NCBI RefSeq assembly: GCF_036227405.1
Contig: NZ_CP109473.1
Coordinates: forward strand, 1 to 64,000
DNA length: 64,000 bases
Direction of reading: 5' to 3'
Source: Streptomyces sp. NBC_01460
GTDB lineage: Bacteria > Actinomycetota > Actinomycetes > Streptomycetales > Streptomycetaceae
Shown: positions 34,979 through 43,353 of the stretch, piece by piece
Layout of the letters: each line of letters starts with the position of its first letter
How positions within the stretch are numbered: position 1 is the stretch's first letter
The notes under the pieces: generated by a model
The model's input: the letters and a program-made list of their open reading frames with translations, nothing else
What the model was told of the DNA's origin: nothing
Databases searched by the model: none
Position numbers and translations under genes: made by a program

Positions 34979-35011
34979 GGGGGGTGGCCACGTACCGGGC
35001 GGCCGCCGCGG

Positions 35012-35671
35012 TTACCAGGAGGCGGGGTGCCAGGCGCCGTTGTACCACTGCTCGTTGGCGCCGTCGTTGTGGTGATCCATGTTGAAGTCGTTGGGGTAGT
35101 TGTTGATGTGGTTGGCCGGGTAGGTCCAGATGCCGGCGGACTCGTCACAGACGTAGTCCCAGTGACAGATCGTCTTGACCGGGATGTTCCCGAAGAACTT
35201 GTCGGCGCCGGCGAGCGGAGCGCCGATGATCCCGCCGAACGGCACGGATCCGCCGTTGGCTCCGGGCGGGGCCTGGCGCTTGGGGTCGGCAATGAGAACG
35301 GCGTTGACGTTGCCGAACGTCTGCCAGTTCTCGGTGACCCAGGTGTGCACCACCGCGGCACCCAGGGAGTACCCGCCCATCTTCACGTGCTGGTCCGGGC
35401 AAGCCCAACGCTGGTCGCGCACCAGCCGGTTGAGTTCGTTGACGCCGGCGCGGGCGCTCGCGCCGTTGGGGATCTGGGTGGGATACCCGACGTGCTGCTG
35501 GATGTTGCCGGTGAAGCCGTCGTTGTTCCAGGAGCTTCCCGTGCCACCGACGACGATCGTATAGGTGCCCTCGCACGGAGCAGCTGCTTGCGCCGGGGAC
35601 CCCTGCGCCACTGAAAGCCCGGCAGTCAGCAGAATTCCGGCCGACGCGGCCGCGATGCTCTTTGCTCGCAT
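35012..35671 (-). CDS. Secreted cutinase-like serine esterase
   Basis: 219 residues from ATG 35671, with GAGGAGGA upstream. A Sec signal peptide (MRAKS, then IAAASAGILLTAGLSVAQG, cleavage near AQA-A) gives an exported enzyme. The nucleophile elbow is GGYSLGA (S102). C169 and C175 flank D172 in the cutinase-type loop (ICHWDYVC), and H188 (ANHINNY) would complete the triad. Family members cut cutin, triglycerides or mycolate-type esters. The C-terminus is Asn/Trp rich. It is divergent from the transglycosylase-lectin gene over a 318-bp gap and is probably co-regulated with the exported enzymes nearby. Confidence 0.8.
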   Translation of the reverse strand: MRAKSIAAASAGILLTAGLSVAQGSPAQAAAPCEGTYTIVVGGTGSSWNNDGFTGNIQQHVGYPTQIPNGASARAGVNELNRLVRDQRWACPDQHVKMGGYSLGAAVVHTWVTENWQTFGNVNAVLIADPKRQAPPGANGGSVPFGGIIGAPLAGADKFFGNIPVKTICHWDYVCDESAGIWTYPANHINNYPNDFNMDHHNDGANEQWYNGAWHPASW

Positions 35672-35989
35672 TCGATCCTCCTCATGTAGTCGGCCCACAC
35701 GGCTGCCCTGTCGGGCGGCACGCGATGGGCCAGGGTCACCGGACGACAGTGGCAGCGGCCGATGACCTTCCGATGAAACCCGTGGGCGGACGGATCGAGG
35801 TCGGCGGGCCCGTGCGGAGACCGATTCCCCCGGTCTTGCCGATTCCATCGATCCTTCATCGGTGCCTTCTACTGTCAGCCGCCTACGACCGGAGAGGAAC
35901 GGCCGCCCCCGTAGGACTCCGGCGGCCGCACTCCGCGGATGTCACCAACCTCACGAACGGCACGAAGGTCACAACGGAAGGGCACCCCC
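35672..35989. promoter_or_regulatory. Divergent control region of two secreted-enzyme genes
   Basis: The 318-bp gap serves the cutinase-like gene (-) and the transglycosylase-lectin gene (+). GGAAGG at about 35975-35980 is the ribosome binding site of the latter. I found no clear direct repeats of SARP type. Confidence 0.4.
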
Positions 35990-37654
35990 ATGGCAAGACC
36001 CGGCTTGAACCGCCTGTTCAGCAGGCTGGCCGTCCTGGCAGGTATCTGGGCACTGGTCATCGGCATGACCGCCTCGGTTGCCATCGCCAAACCCCCGCCC
36101 GTTCCCCGGCCGGGCGACGACCGGTACGGCGTCTCCAGATACTTCGCAGGCCCCGAGGGCTTCAACATCCCGACCGCGCCCTGCGACCAGGCAGGCCCGT
36201 CGGCGGGCGACGGCATCATGGCCGACCAGCTCAACCCGCAGTTGAACGCGACGTTGGCGGGCCATCTGGACGCGTACCGGATGTCGTGCGCGCGGATGGT
36301 CGTACGGGCGGTGAAGGACCGGGGACTCAACCCGAGGGCCGCGGAGATCGCCATCGCCACGATCATCGTGGAAAGCGGGATGCGCAACTACGCGGAGGCC
36401 GTCGATTACACCAGTATCGGGCTGTTCCAGCAGCAGAACTGGTGGGGCTCCCGGGAACAGCGTCTGGACCCGTTCTACGCCACCAACGCTTTCCTCAACG
36501 CGATGGAGGACCAGTTCCCGGGCGGCTCGTGGAACAACGAGGCGATCGGCGACGTGTGCTGGCAGGTCCAGCGGCCCAGGGAGGACCTGCGCGGCAAGTA
36601 CGCCGTCGAGGCGGGCGACGCGGTGATCATCGCCAACGCACTGTGGTCCGGTACGGGCAGCGGCGGCCCCAAGCACCCGTACGCCTCGGGTCAGGTGGTG
36701 TCGGGGCGCTCGGCGGACGGGCGTCTTGAGGCCTTCGCCGCCGGCGCGGACGGGGTCTTCCACTCATGGCAGACCGAGGTGAACGGCGCCTGGTCGCCGT
36801 GGCAGTCCGTGGGCGGTCCGCGCAACGCGGAGCTGGCCGTGGCGTCCAACGCGGACGGCCGTCTTGAGGTGTTCGCGCTGTCGGACACCACGTTCGACCA
36901 CATGTGGCAGACCGGGCCCAGTGCCGTCTGGTCCTCGTGGGCGAACTTCGGCACCGGCGGTCACCGCCTGGCGGCAGGCAACAACGCCGACGGCCGTATC
37001 GAGGTGTTCGCCTCCAACACCAACGGTGTGTTCCACAAGTGGCAGACCGCGCCCAGCGGCGCCTGGGACCAGTGGCAGGAGGTCAGGGGCGGGCCGGCCA
37101 ATGCGCGACTGGCCATGGAGACGGCCCCCGACGGGCGGCTCGAAGTGTTCGCCCTGTCGGACCTGGTCTTCCGGCACCTCTACCAGACCGGCGTTAACGG
37201 CGGTTGGTCCGCCTGGGAGGACTTCGGCACCGGCGGGCACGACGTCGCCACCAGCTACAACCAGGACGGCCGGCTCGAAGTGTTCGCCTCCAACCCCAAC
37301 GGTGTGTTCCACCGGTGGCAGACCGGCCCGTCCTCGTGGTCGGAGTGGACGGACACCAGCGGGATCGCCAACGCCGCGCTGAGCACCTCACGGACGGTCG
37401 ACGGCCGGGTCGAGGTCTTCGCGATCAACGCCGACACGGCGAGCCACACCTGGCAGACCGCGCCGAACGCGGCGTTCTCGGCCTGGGAGAACTTCGGCAC
37501 CGGCGGCACCGACATCAACACGGCGAACAACGCCGACGGCCGCATCGAGGTCTTCGGCACCAGCAGCGCCGGCGTCTACCACCGGTGGCAGACCGGCTTC
37601 GCCACCTGGTCGCAGTGGGCATGGCTGAACGGTCCGGGACCCGCCGTCGAGTAG
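35990..37654 (+). CDS. Secreted transglycosylase-like protein with seven-repeat lectin propeller
   Basis: 554 residues from ATG 35990. A signal peptide (LAVLAGIWALVIGMTASVAIA) is followed by a lysozyme/transglycosylase-like domain (about 60-210): AEIAIATIIVESGMRN has the probable catalytic Glu, then SIGLFQQQNWWG and a helical end. This unit is often found in actinobacterial wall-lytic proteins. Residues about 235-550 are seven repeats of about 45 residues with the pattern DGRLEVFA...GVFH.WQT...W..W, alternating in detail, which should close a seven-bladed propeller like the PLL/tectonin-type lectins. The lectin probably holds the enzyme on a wall or glycan ligand. A convergent terminator follows. 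Confidence 0.85.
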   Translation: MARPGLNRLFSRLAVLAGIWALVIGMTASVAIAKPPPVPRPGDDRYGVSRYFAGPEGFNIPTAPCDQAGPSAGDGIMADQLNPQLNATLAGHLDAYRMSCARMVVRAVKDRGLNPRAAEIAIATIIVESGMRNYAEAVDYTSIGLFQQQNWWGSREQRLDPFYATNAFLNAMEDQFPGGSWNNEAIGDVCWQVQRPREDLRGKYAVEAGDAVIIANALWSGTGSGGPKHPYASGQVVSGRSADGRLEAFAAGADGVFHSWQTEVNGAWSPWQSVGGPRNAELAVASNADGRLEVFALSDTTFDHMWQTGPSAVWSSWANFGTGGHRLAAGNNADGRIEVFASNTNGVFHKWQTAPSGAWDQWQEVRGGPANARLAMETAPDGRLEVFALSDLVFRHLYQTGVNGGWSAWEDFGTGGHDVATSYNQDGRLEVFASNPNGVFHRWQTGPSSWSEWTDTSGIANAALSTSRTVDGRVEVFAINADTASHTWQTAPNAAFSAWENFGTGGTDINTANNADGRIEVFGTSSAGVYHRWQTGFATWSQWAWLNGPGPAVE

Positions 37655-37679
37655 GGCGGGAAGCTCCCGAACACGACAG

Positions 37680-37734
37680 ACGCCCGCCGTCGCCCCGTCC
37701 CGCATCAGCTGCGGGCGGGGACGGCGGCGGGCGT
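37680..37734. terminator. Long bidirectional terminator hairpin
   Basis: 24-nt arms at 37680-37703 and 37711-37734 pair with about four mismatches around a 7-nt loop. They lie between the convergent transglycosylase-lectin (+) and esterase (-) genes. Confidence 0.75.
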
Positions 37735-37780
37735 ATGCCGCAGGGCCGGACAGGAGGGTTCGGCGGGTCAGGGAGGAGGG

Positions 37781-38836
37781 TCAGGAAGCGAAGGACCTCT
37801 CCAGCCTGGGGATCAGGTCCCGGAGGTCCTCCTCCCAGCACCCGGCGTTGTGGTCACCGTTGCACAGGGTGCCCCAGCCGGCCCCGTCGCCGTAGTTGAC
37901 GTAGTAGTACGACATGCCCAGGGAGTCCATCCGGGCCTTGACGTTCTTGGCCGCCCCCGCGACCCAGAACTCCAGGGTGCCGATCTGGCCGCCGCCGTCA
38001 CCCGTGTAGATGGAGATCCCGACTCCGGCGCCGACGAGCTTGTGCATGTTCTGCTGCGGATCGACCTGGTTGAACCGCCAGTCGGCGTTGAACACCGGGT
38101 AGGGCGAACCGAACGCGGCATCACTGTCCACGGCGGGCTTGTACGGGGAGTTCTCGCCGCCCTGCGCGTCGATGAGCGAGGCGACGACCGCGAGCCGCAG
38201 GTCCATCGACTTGACCGACAGGTCGATGTCACCCGACAGGGACGCGGTCTCGCTGAACAGGTCGGGGCGGACCTGGGCGTAGTGCAGGGCCCCGAAACCG
38301 CCCATGGAGATCCCGGCGACGGCCCGCCCCTTCTTGGTGGCGGCGGTCCGCAGGTTGGCGTCGATGAACGGAATCACCTGCTTGAGGTGGAAGTTCTCCC
38401 AGTTCTGGGCCCCGGCCGGGGTCTTCTGGTTGAGCCAGTTGGCGTACCAGCCGCGAGCGCCGCCGTCCGGGATGACGGTGATCATGTCGTCGGACGTGCT
38501 CAGCGCCGGGTAATTCTGCCCGATCGGATCGTCGGGTGAACCGTGCAGGAAGTACATCACCGGATAGCGCCTGGCCGGGTCGTCGTAGTAGCCCGCCGGA
38601 AGAATGATCTTGATGTGTTGTTCGCCCGCCACCTCGGGTGTCGTCACCGTGAGGTAGAAGTTGATGTCGCTTCCCGTCGACGTACCGACCTGGGTCAGGC
38701 CGAATCCGTCCGTCATCGCCGGCGGTGTGGTGCCCTCCGCGGCCGGGGCCGCGGACGCGGGCGTGACCATGGCGACGGCGACGACGGCGACCATCCATGC
38801 CATCACCGCGCGCCACCAGTGGGTTTGTCTCTTCAC
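37781..38836 (-). CDS. Secreted esterase of the antigen 85 / esterase D family
   Basis: 351 residues from GTG 38836 with AAGGGGG upstream. A signal peptide (WWRAVMAWMVAVVAVAMV) with Ala-rich cleavage region exports it. The fold is alpha/beta hydrolase: YPVMYFLHGSPDD (oxyanion strand), GISMGGFGALHYA (nucleophile elbow), with Asp and His positions near LEFWVAG and CNGDHNAGCW. Two Cys near the end may form a disulphide. Enzymes of this group act on acyl esters of sugars or xylan side chains, or transfer mycolates. It is probably transcribed separately from the acylase gene upstream, which ends in a hairpin. Confidence 0.85.
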   Translation of the reverse strand: MKRQTHWWRAVMAWMVAVVAVAMVTPASAAPAAEGTTPPAMTDGFGLTQVGTSTGSDINFYLTVTTPEVAGEQHIKIILPAGYYDDPARRYPVMYFLHGSPDDPIGQNYPALSTSDDMITVIPDGGARGWYANWLNQKTPAGAQNWENFHLKQVIPFIDANLRTAATKKGRAVAGISMGGFGALHYAQVRPDLFSETASLSGDIDLSVKSMDLRLAVVASLIDAQGGENSPYKPAVDSDAAFGSPYPVFNADWRFNQVDPQQNMHKLVGAGVGISIYTGDGGGQIGTLEFWVAGAAKNVKARMDSLGMSYYYVNYGDGAGWGTLCNGDHNAGCWEEDLRDLIPRLERSFAS

Positions 38837-38917
38837 AGCGTGCCCCCTTGTGCTTCTTGTGGGTCTCTTCTTCGCGCGGCACGCACCGTAGCGACCGGCG
38901 ATGAAACGCTCATGAAG

Positions 38918-38957
38918 GAGCACGCCGGAGACCGTCGACGACGGCTCCGGCGTGCTC
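38918..38957 (-). terminator. Terminator of the acylase gene
   Basis: A perfect 13-bp stem, GAGCACGCCGGAG (38918-38930) and CTCCGGCGTGCTC (38945-38957), with a 14-nt loop that can itself pair. It lies 30 bp past the acylase stop on the minus strand. Confidence 0.85.
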
Positions 38958-38987
38958 ATGGGGCGGTCCGAGTCACGAACCCCGGTG

Positions 38988-41486
38988 TCAGTCCAGGACT
39001 TTGGTCTCCAGTACGGGTGAGGCCGCGATCTGCTCCTCGGTGAACCGAGAGGTCACCCACCGGCTCCCCGAGAACAGCTTGGTCTGGTCGGCGTAGTGCG
39101 GCGACTTCGGGTTGGCCGACTGGGAGTAGGCCAGGACGGAGTACGCCTCGGGCGGGCCGTCCGAGGTGAACCGCACCTGCTGGATGAAACTGGAGCCGAA
39201 GACGACGTCCAGCTTTCCGTCGACCTGGCCCGCGTCGATCACGTTCAGCACGCCGAGTTTGCCGGGCGCACCGTGGATCGGGATCTGCTCACTGCCGCGG
39301 GCGACCTTCTGGAAGTCCGGCAGCGAGGCGTTCAAGGGCATGCCGGCCTTGCGCAGCGCGATCACCGCCCGGCCGAACGCGTCACGGACCGCGGAGCTTC
39401 CGGAGTCCAGCGAATTGGGCGTGTGCACCGGGTCCTTGGGATCGAAGGGGACCTTCCACGGCAGCTTCTCGACGCCTTGCGAACCCTGGAGGAACGACCA
39501 GTAGTTCGCAAACAGCAGGGACCCCGGGCTGTCCACCGTGAAGTCATGGCTCTTCCAGGCGGCCAGGATCGGACACGCCTCACTCACATTGACCAGGGTG
39601 CCGTCGACCAGGATGAGCCCGAAGGCGACGCTCTGGCACATCGACACCGTGGCGTTCAGGGCCAGATCGGCGGCCCTGCTGTTGTCGCTGAAGAGCAGCT
39701 TCCCCATGGAGTCCGGTGTGAAGCCCCTGCCGGGCAGGCCGTCGGTGCCGTTGATCCGCTTCTGCGCGGTCAGGATCAGCTCCTGGGTACGCAGCGACCT
39801 GGGTGTCCCCATGCCGCCCATGATGCGCGGATAGGTCAGCGGCTGCTCGGGGTTGGCCAGCCAGGGGCTGTCGTTGGCGTTGCCCGCGAAGTCGGACCGG
39901 ATGAGCCGCGGCTGCTTGTGCGGGTCGAGGAGCCCAGGCGCGACCGCGTTCGGGTCACTGGGCCAGTCGCAGGCGCTGCGCTTGCCGTCGAGGATGGTGA
40001 CCGGCGGCACGTTCGCCAGCGGGAGCGTCTGGTTGAACAGCAGCTTGCCGGTCTCGGTGAGGCAGGAGGCGGCGTGCTCGTCGGTGACGTTGGGGACGGC
40101 CTGGATGTCCGCGTAGAGCGCGTTGCCCTTGCGGTCGGAGGCGACGGTGTTGAAGAAGGGGACACCCTGCGTGGTCTCCAGGGTGTCCACCACCTCATGG
40201 ACGTCCTTGGCCTGGTCCAGCCGGAACCAGGTGTTCAGCGCCCGCAGGTTGTCCATGTTGACGTCGCGCACCGCATGCGCGCTGACCACCCAGGGCAGCG
40301 GGTAGCCCAGGATGGACGTGGTGATCGGGCCGTACTGGGTGGACCACAGCGTCCGGGAGACCTTGCCGAGGGTGCCGTCCGCCTGGAGGACGTCGACGAC
40401 GATCTGCTGCGAGGTCATCTGCTTCCAGGCGCCGTCCACCAGGTACTTGGTCGGGTTGAGCGGGTCCACCTGCACGTCGAAGAGACCGAACGGGGCGACC
40501 GTGGCGACGGTGTGGCTCCAGGCGACGTCGTCGTTGTGCCCGATGTTCACCGCGGGAAGGCCGAGCAGGCTGGCACCGGAGACGTTGACCTTGCCCGGGA
40601 TGGTCAGCTGGCTCTGCCACATCCGGTTCTTGCCCTGCCAGGGGAAGTGCGGGTTGGCCAGCAGCATGCTGGTGCCGCCGGACACGCCCTGCGAGCCGAC
40701 CGCCAACGCGTTGCTGCCCATGCCCTGTTGCCGGCTCGCGGCGAGCGAGTCGCGGATCTTGGCAGCCGTCCGCGCGGGCGACGTCTTTCTGGACGCGGAC
40801 TTGGGGGCGGACTTGGGCAGGGCCGTCTTCGACGCGGCGGCCGACGCCCCCGGCGGCACGGCGGTCACCTGACCGTCCAGCAGCACGTCCGCACTGCCCA
40901 TGATGATCTCGGCGTGCGCGTGCCGGTAGACGTCCAGCTCCGTGATCGGACGCACCCAGGCCGCGCCGCGGCAGGCCGGGTCGGTGAGGTTGTCCACGCC
41001 CGTCTCGGCCAGGTACCTGTTGTACCCCTTGACGTAGCCGCCGATGGCCTCCTCGACCTGGGGCTCGGGACCGTCGGGGGCCGGCTTGGCGAGGAGCCGC
41101 TCCACCACCCCGTTGTCCTTGATCCGCTGGAAGTACAGGTCGCTGTTGAGATTGCTGGTGCTGTTCTGGTTCTGCCCGGGGCTCGTCCTGCCGTCCGGCC
41201 CCAGATAGCGGGACCTCTGAGCGTTGACCATCAGATACGTGTCGGCCAGGATGCAGATGTTGTCCTTGGCCGCCGCGTATCCGTACCCCGTGCCCAGGCC
41301 GTCCCAGTCCGAGGCGATGATGTGCGGGATCCCGTACTCCGTGTACCGGATCGTCGGCTTGTCAGGACCCGGTTCGGCGGCGGCCGAGCCCGTGGCCGCC
41401 GTCCCGGCGGCCGCCAGGGTGCTCATCACCACCACCGCGGTCGTCACCACCATCGGCGGTCTCACTCTGAATCTCTTCCGCGCCAT
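38988..41486 (-). CDS. Secreted penicillin/aculeacin acylase-type N-terminal nucleophile hydrolase
   Basis: 832 residues from ATG 41486. A signal peptide ([17 protein letters not shown]) is followed by the alpha-chain domain. After a Lys/Ser-rich linker the sequence [10 protein letters not shown] places the autocatalytic Gly-Ser at 257-258; Ser258 becomes the beta-chain N-terminus. [11 protein letters not shown] and [20 protein letters not shown] are strongly conserved beta-chain motifs, and NDDVAWSHT carries further active-site residues. Actinobacterial relatives remove acyl chains from lipopeptides (aculeacin, daptomycin-like) or acyl-homoserine lactones, so defence against or recycling of acylated signals or antibiotics is likely. 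It is divergent from the M23-lectin gene. The Lys/Ser linker is longer than I would expect. Confidence 0.9.
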   Translation of the reverse strand: MARKRFRVRPPMVVTTAVVVMSTLAAAGTAATGSAAAEPGPDKPTIRYTEYGIPHIIASDWDGLGTGYGYAAAKDNICILADTYLMVNAQRSRYLGPDGRTSPGQNQNSTSNLNSDLYFQRIKDNGVVERLLAKPAPDGPEPQVEEAIGGYVKGYNRYLAETGVDNLTDPACRGAAWVRPITELDVYRHAHAEIIMGSADVLLDGQVTAVPPGASAAASKTALPKSAPKSASRKTSPARTAAKIRDSLAASRQQGMGSNALAVGSQGVSGGTSMLLANPHFPWQGKNRMWQSQLTIPGKVNVSGASLLGLPAVNIGHNDDVAWSHTVATVAPFGLFDVQVDPLNPTKYLVDGAWKQMTSQQIVVDVLQADGTLGKVSRTLWSTQYGPITTSILGYPLPWVVSAHAVRDVNMDNLRALNTWFRLDQAKDVHEVVDTLETTQGVPFFNTVASDRKGNALYADIQAVPNVTDEHAASCLTETGKLLFNQTLPLANVPPVTILDGKRSACDWPSDPNAVAPGLLDPHKQPRLIRSDFAGNANDSPWLANPEQPLTYPRIMGGMGTPRSLRTQELILTAQKRINGTDGLPGRGFTPDSMGKLLFSDNSRAADLALNATVSMCQSVAFGLILVDGTLVNVSEACPILAAWKSHDFTVDSPGSLLFANYWSFLQGSQGVEKLPWKVPFDPKDPVHTPNSLDSGSSAVRDAFGRAVIALRKAGMPLNASLPDFQKVARGSEQIPIHGAPGKLGVLNVIDAGQVDGKLDVVFGSSFIQQVRFTSDGPPEAYSVLAYSQSANPKSPHYADQTKLFSGSRWVTSRFTEEQIAASPVLETKVLD

Positions 41487-41730
41487 CGAGCCCGTCCTTC
41501 CCCGTGGGAGACACCTTCGTCCGAACGCGGCCAGGTTAGGGAGACGCGATGAAATCTCCGTGACGCCGCCGCCGCTTTCCGGGTCGCGCTCCTGGTCCCG
41601 CGCTCCTATCGGACGTACGCCGGCCTGTCAGTCCGTAACCTTCCGGGGTCTCGCAGCCCCGCCCGGTTGCTAGGTTCCAGACCGCCCGTTCGCGCCACTC
41701 ACCCCGAGACCGCAAGGCGAGGAACGTCTC

Positions 41731-43266
41731 ATGCTGCCTGGACCTGCCCGACGCGCACTGTTCTGTGCTTTCGCAGCGGCATTCGCCGTGCTGCTGTCGG
41801 CGCTGCCCTCCGCTCAGGCGACTGCCGCACCCGCTGCTCCGCCCATGTCGGAGGCCGCTGCCGCCGCGGCCTGTCCGGCCGCCGGCTTCGTGTCCCAGCA
41901 CTTCCACATCGGCCACAACGGGGTCGACATCGCCAACGACGTAGGCACGCCGATCTACGCCGTGGGCGACGGCGAGGTGACCATTTCCGGCTACACCGGC
42001 GACTACGGCCAGTGGATCCGCGTCCTGCACCCCGACGGAAGGATCTCCGAGTACGGGCACATGTCCCGCCGGGACGTCTCCGTCGGCGACCGTGTCCTGG
42101 CAGGACAGCGGATCGCCCTGATGGGCGCCGAGGGGAACTCCACCGGCCCCCATCTGCATCTGCGGATCTGGGGAGACCGGTCCACCACCTACGGCATCGA
42201 CCCCGAGGAGTATCTCGCCGAGCGCGGAGTGGTGCTGCCCTGCACCCCGGGCAGCGGCCCGCACCCCGAACCGCTGGTGTATCCGGCCGAGTCGGGCCGG
42301 GTCGTCTCGGCGCGCTCCACCGACGGGCGCCTCGAGGTGTTCGCCGTGGCCGCCGACGGTATCCACCACGCCTGGCAGCAGGAGGCCAACGGCAACTGGT
42401 CGGCCTGGGAGACCCTCGGCGGACCCGGCAACGCCGAACTGGCCATCGCGCCCAACGCCGACGGACGACTGGAGCTGTTCGCCATCAACGGGAGCACCTT
42501 CCAGCACCGGTGGCAGCTGAACCCGTCCGGCGGATGGTCGGGCTGGAAGTCCTTCGGCGAGGGCGGCCGGGACACCGCGGCCGGTGTCAACGCCGACGGC
42601 CGCATCGAGGTCTACGCCTCCGGCAGGGACGGGCTCTTCCACCGGTACCAGAACGCCCCGAACGGCGGCTGGTCGGGCTGGGAGTTCACCGGCGGCGGCC
42701 CCGCCGACAGCCGGGTGGAGATGGAGAAGGCACCCGACGGGCGCCTGGAGGTCTTCGCCCTCAACGGCGACAGCTTCCAGCACCAGTACCAGACCGCTCC
42801 CAACAGCGGCTGGTCTGCGTGGGACACCGGCTTCGGGATCGGCGGCCACGACCTGACCGTCGACCACAACGCCGACGGCCGCATCGAGGTCTTCGCATCG
42901 GGTCCGGTCGGTGTTTTCCACAAGTACCAGACGGGGCGCAGCAGTTGGTCCGGATGGGAGCGCACCGGCGGGCCCGCCGACGCGCAGCTCACCAGTGAGC
43001 GGACCCCCGACGGGCGCGTCGAGGTCTTCGCCATCAACGGCACCACCGCCATGCACACCTGGCAGACCGCAGTGAACGCTCCCTTCAGCGAGTGGGCCTC
43101 TTTCGGCACCGGCGGCACCGAAGTCACCGCCGCCACCAACGCCGACGGCCGCATCGAGGTCTTCGGCACCAACCCCACGGGCACCTTCCACCGGTGGCAG
43201 ACCGGCTTCGCCAGCTGGTCCGAGTGGTCCTGGCTCAACGACTCCGCGGGACCCGCCGTCAGCTGA
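41731..43266 (+). CDS. Secreted M23 endopeptidase with seven-repeat lectin propeller
   Basis: 511 residues. A signal peptide (ALFCAFAAAFAVLLSALPSAQA) is followed by an M23/LytM domain (about 50-165): HNGVDIAND supplies the His and Asp zinc ligands, YGHM is the active-site strand, and GPHLHLRIW holds the HxH motif. All ligands are present, so an active peptidoglycan endopeptidase is expected. Residues about 190-505 are seven repeats of the same type as in the gene at 35990 (DGRLEVFA, FQHRWQ, GGWSGW), ending almost identically. The linker contains one Cys that could pair with the Cys near residue 48. The 3' neighbour, the GH43-lectin gene, follows after 87 bp. Confidence 0.9.
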   Translation: MLPGPARRALFCAFAAAFAVLLSALPSAQATAAPAAPPMSEAAAAAACPAAGFVSQHFHIGHNGVDIANDVGTPIYAVGDGEVTISGYTGDYGQWIRVLHPDGRISEYGHMSRRDVSVGDRVLAGQRIALMGAEGNSTGPHLHLRIWGDRSTTYGIDPEEYLAERGVVLPCTPGSGPHPEPLVYPAESGRVVSARSTDGRLEVFAVAADGIHHAWQQEANGNWSAWETLGGPGNAELAIAPNADGRLELFAINGSTFQHRWQLNPSGGWSGWKSFGEGGRDTAAGVNADGRIEVYASGRDGLFHRYQNAPNGGWSGWEFTGGGPADSRVEMEKAPDGRLEVFALNGDSFQHQYQTAPNSGWSAWDTGFGIGGHDLTVDHNADGRIEVFASGPVGVFHKYQTGRSSWSGWERTGGPADAQLTSERTPDGRVEVFAINGTTAMHTWQTAVNAPFSEWASFGTGGTEVTAATNADGRIEVFGTNPTGTFHRWQTGFASWSEWSWLNDSAGPAVS

Positions 43267-43353
43267 CCGGGACAGACCGCCCCATTCACCCGACCCGGGT
43301 GCCGGCCCCGCCCCGAGCGGCACGGCCGCCATCCGGCGTCCCTGGAGGGACTC

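Noticed and set aside
39096..41552. 818-codon plus-strand open frame opposite the acylase gene
   Set aside because: It has the composition of an antisense shadow (Arg/Asp/Gly/Val) with no domain, while the minus strand has the complete Ntn acylase signature.
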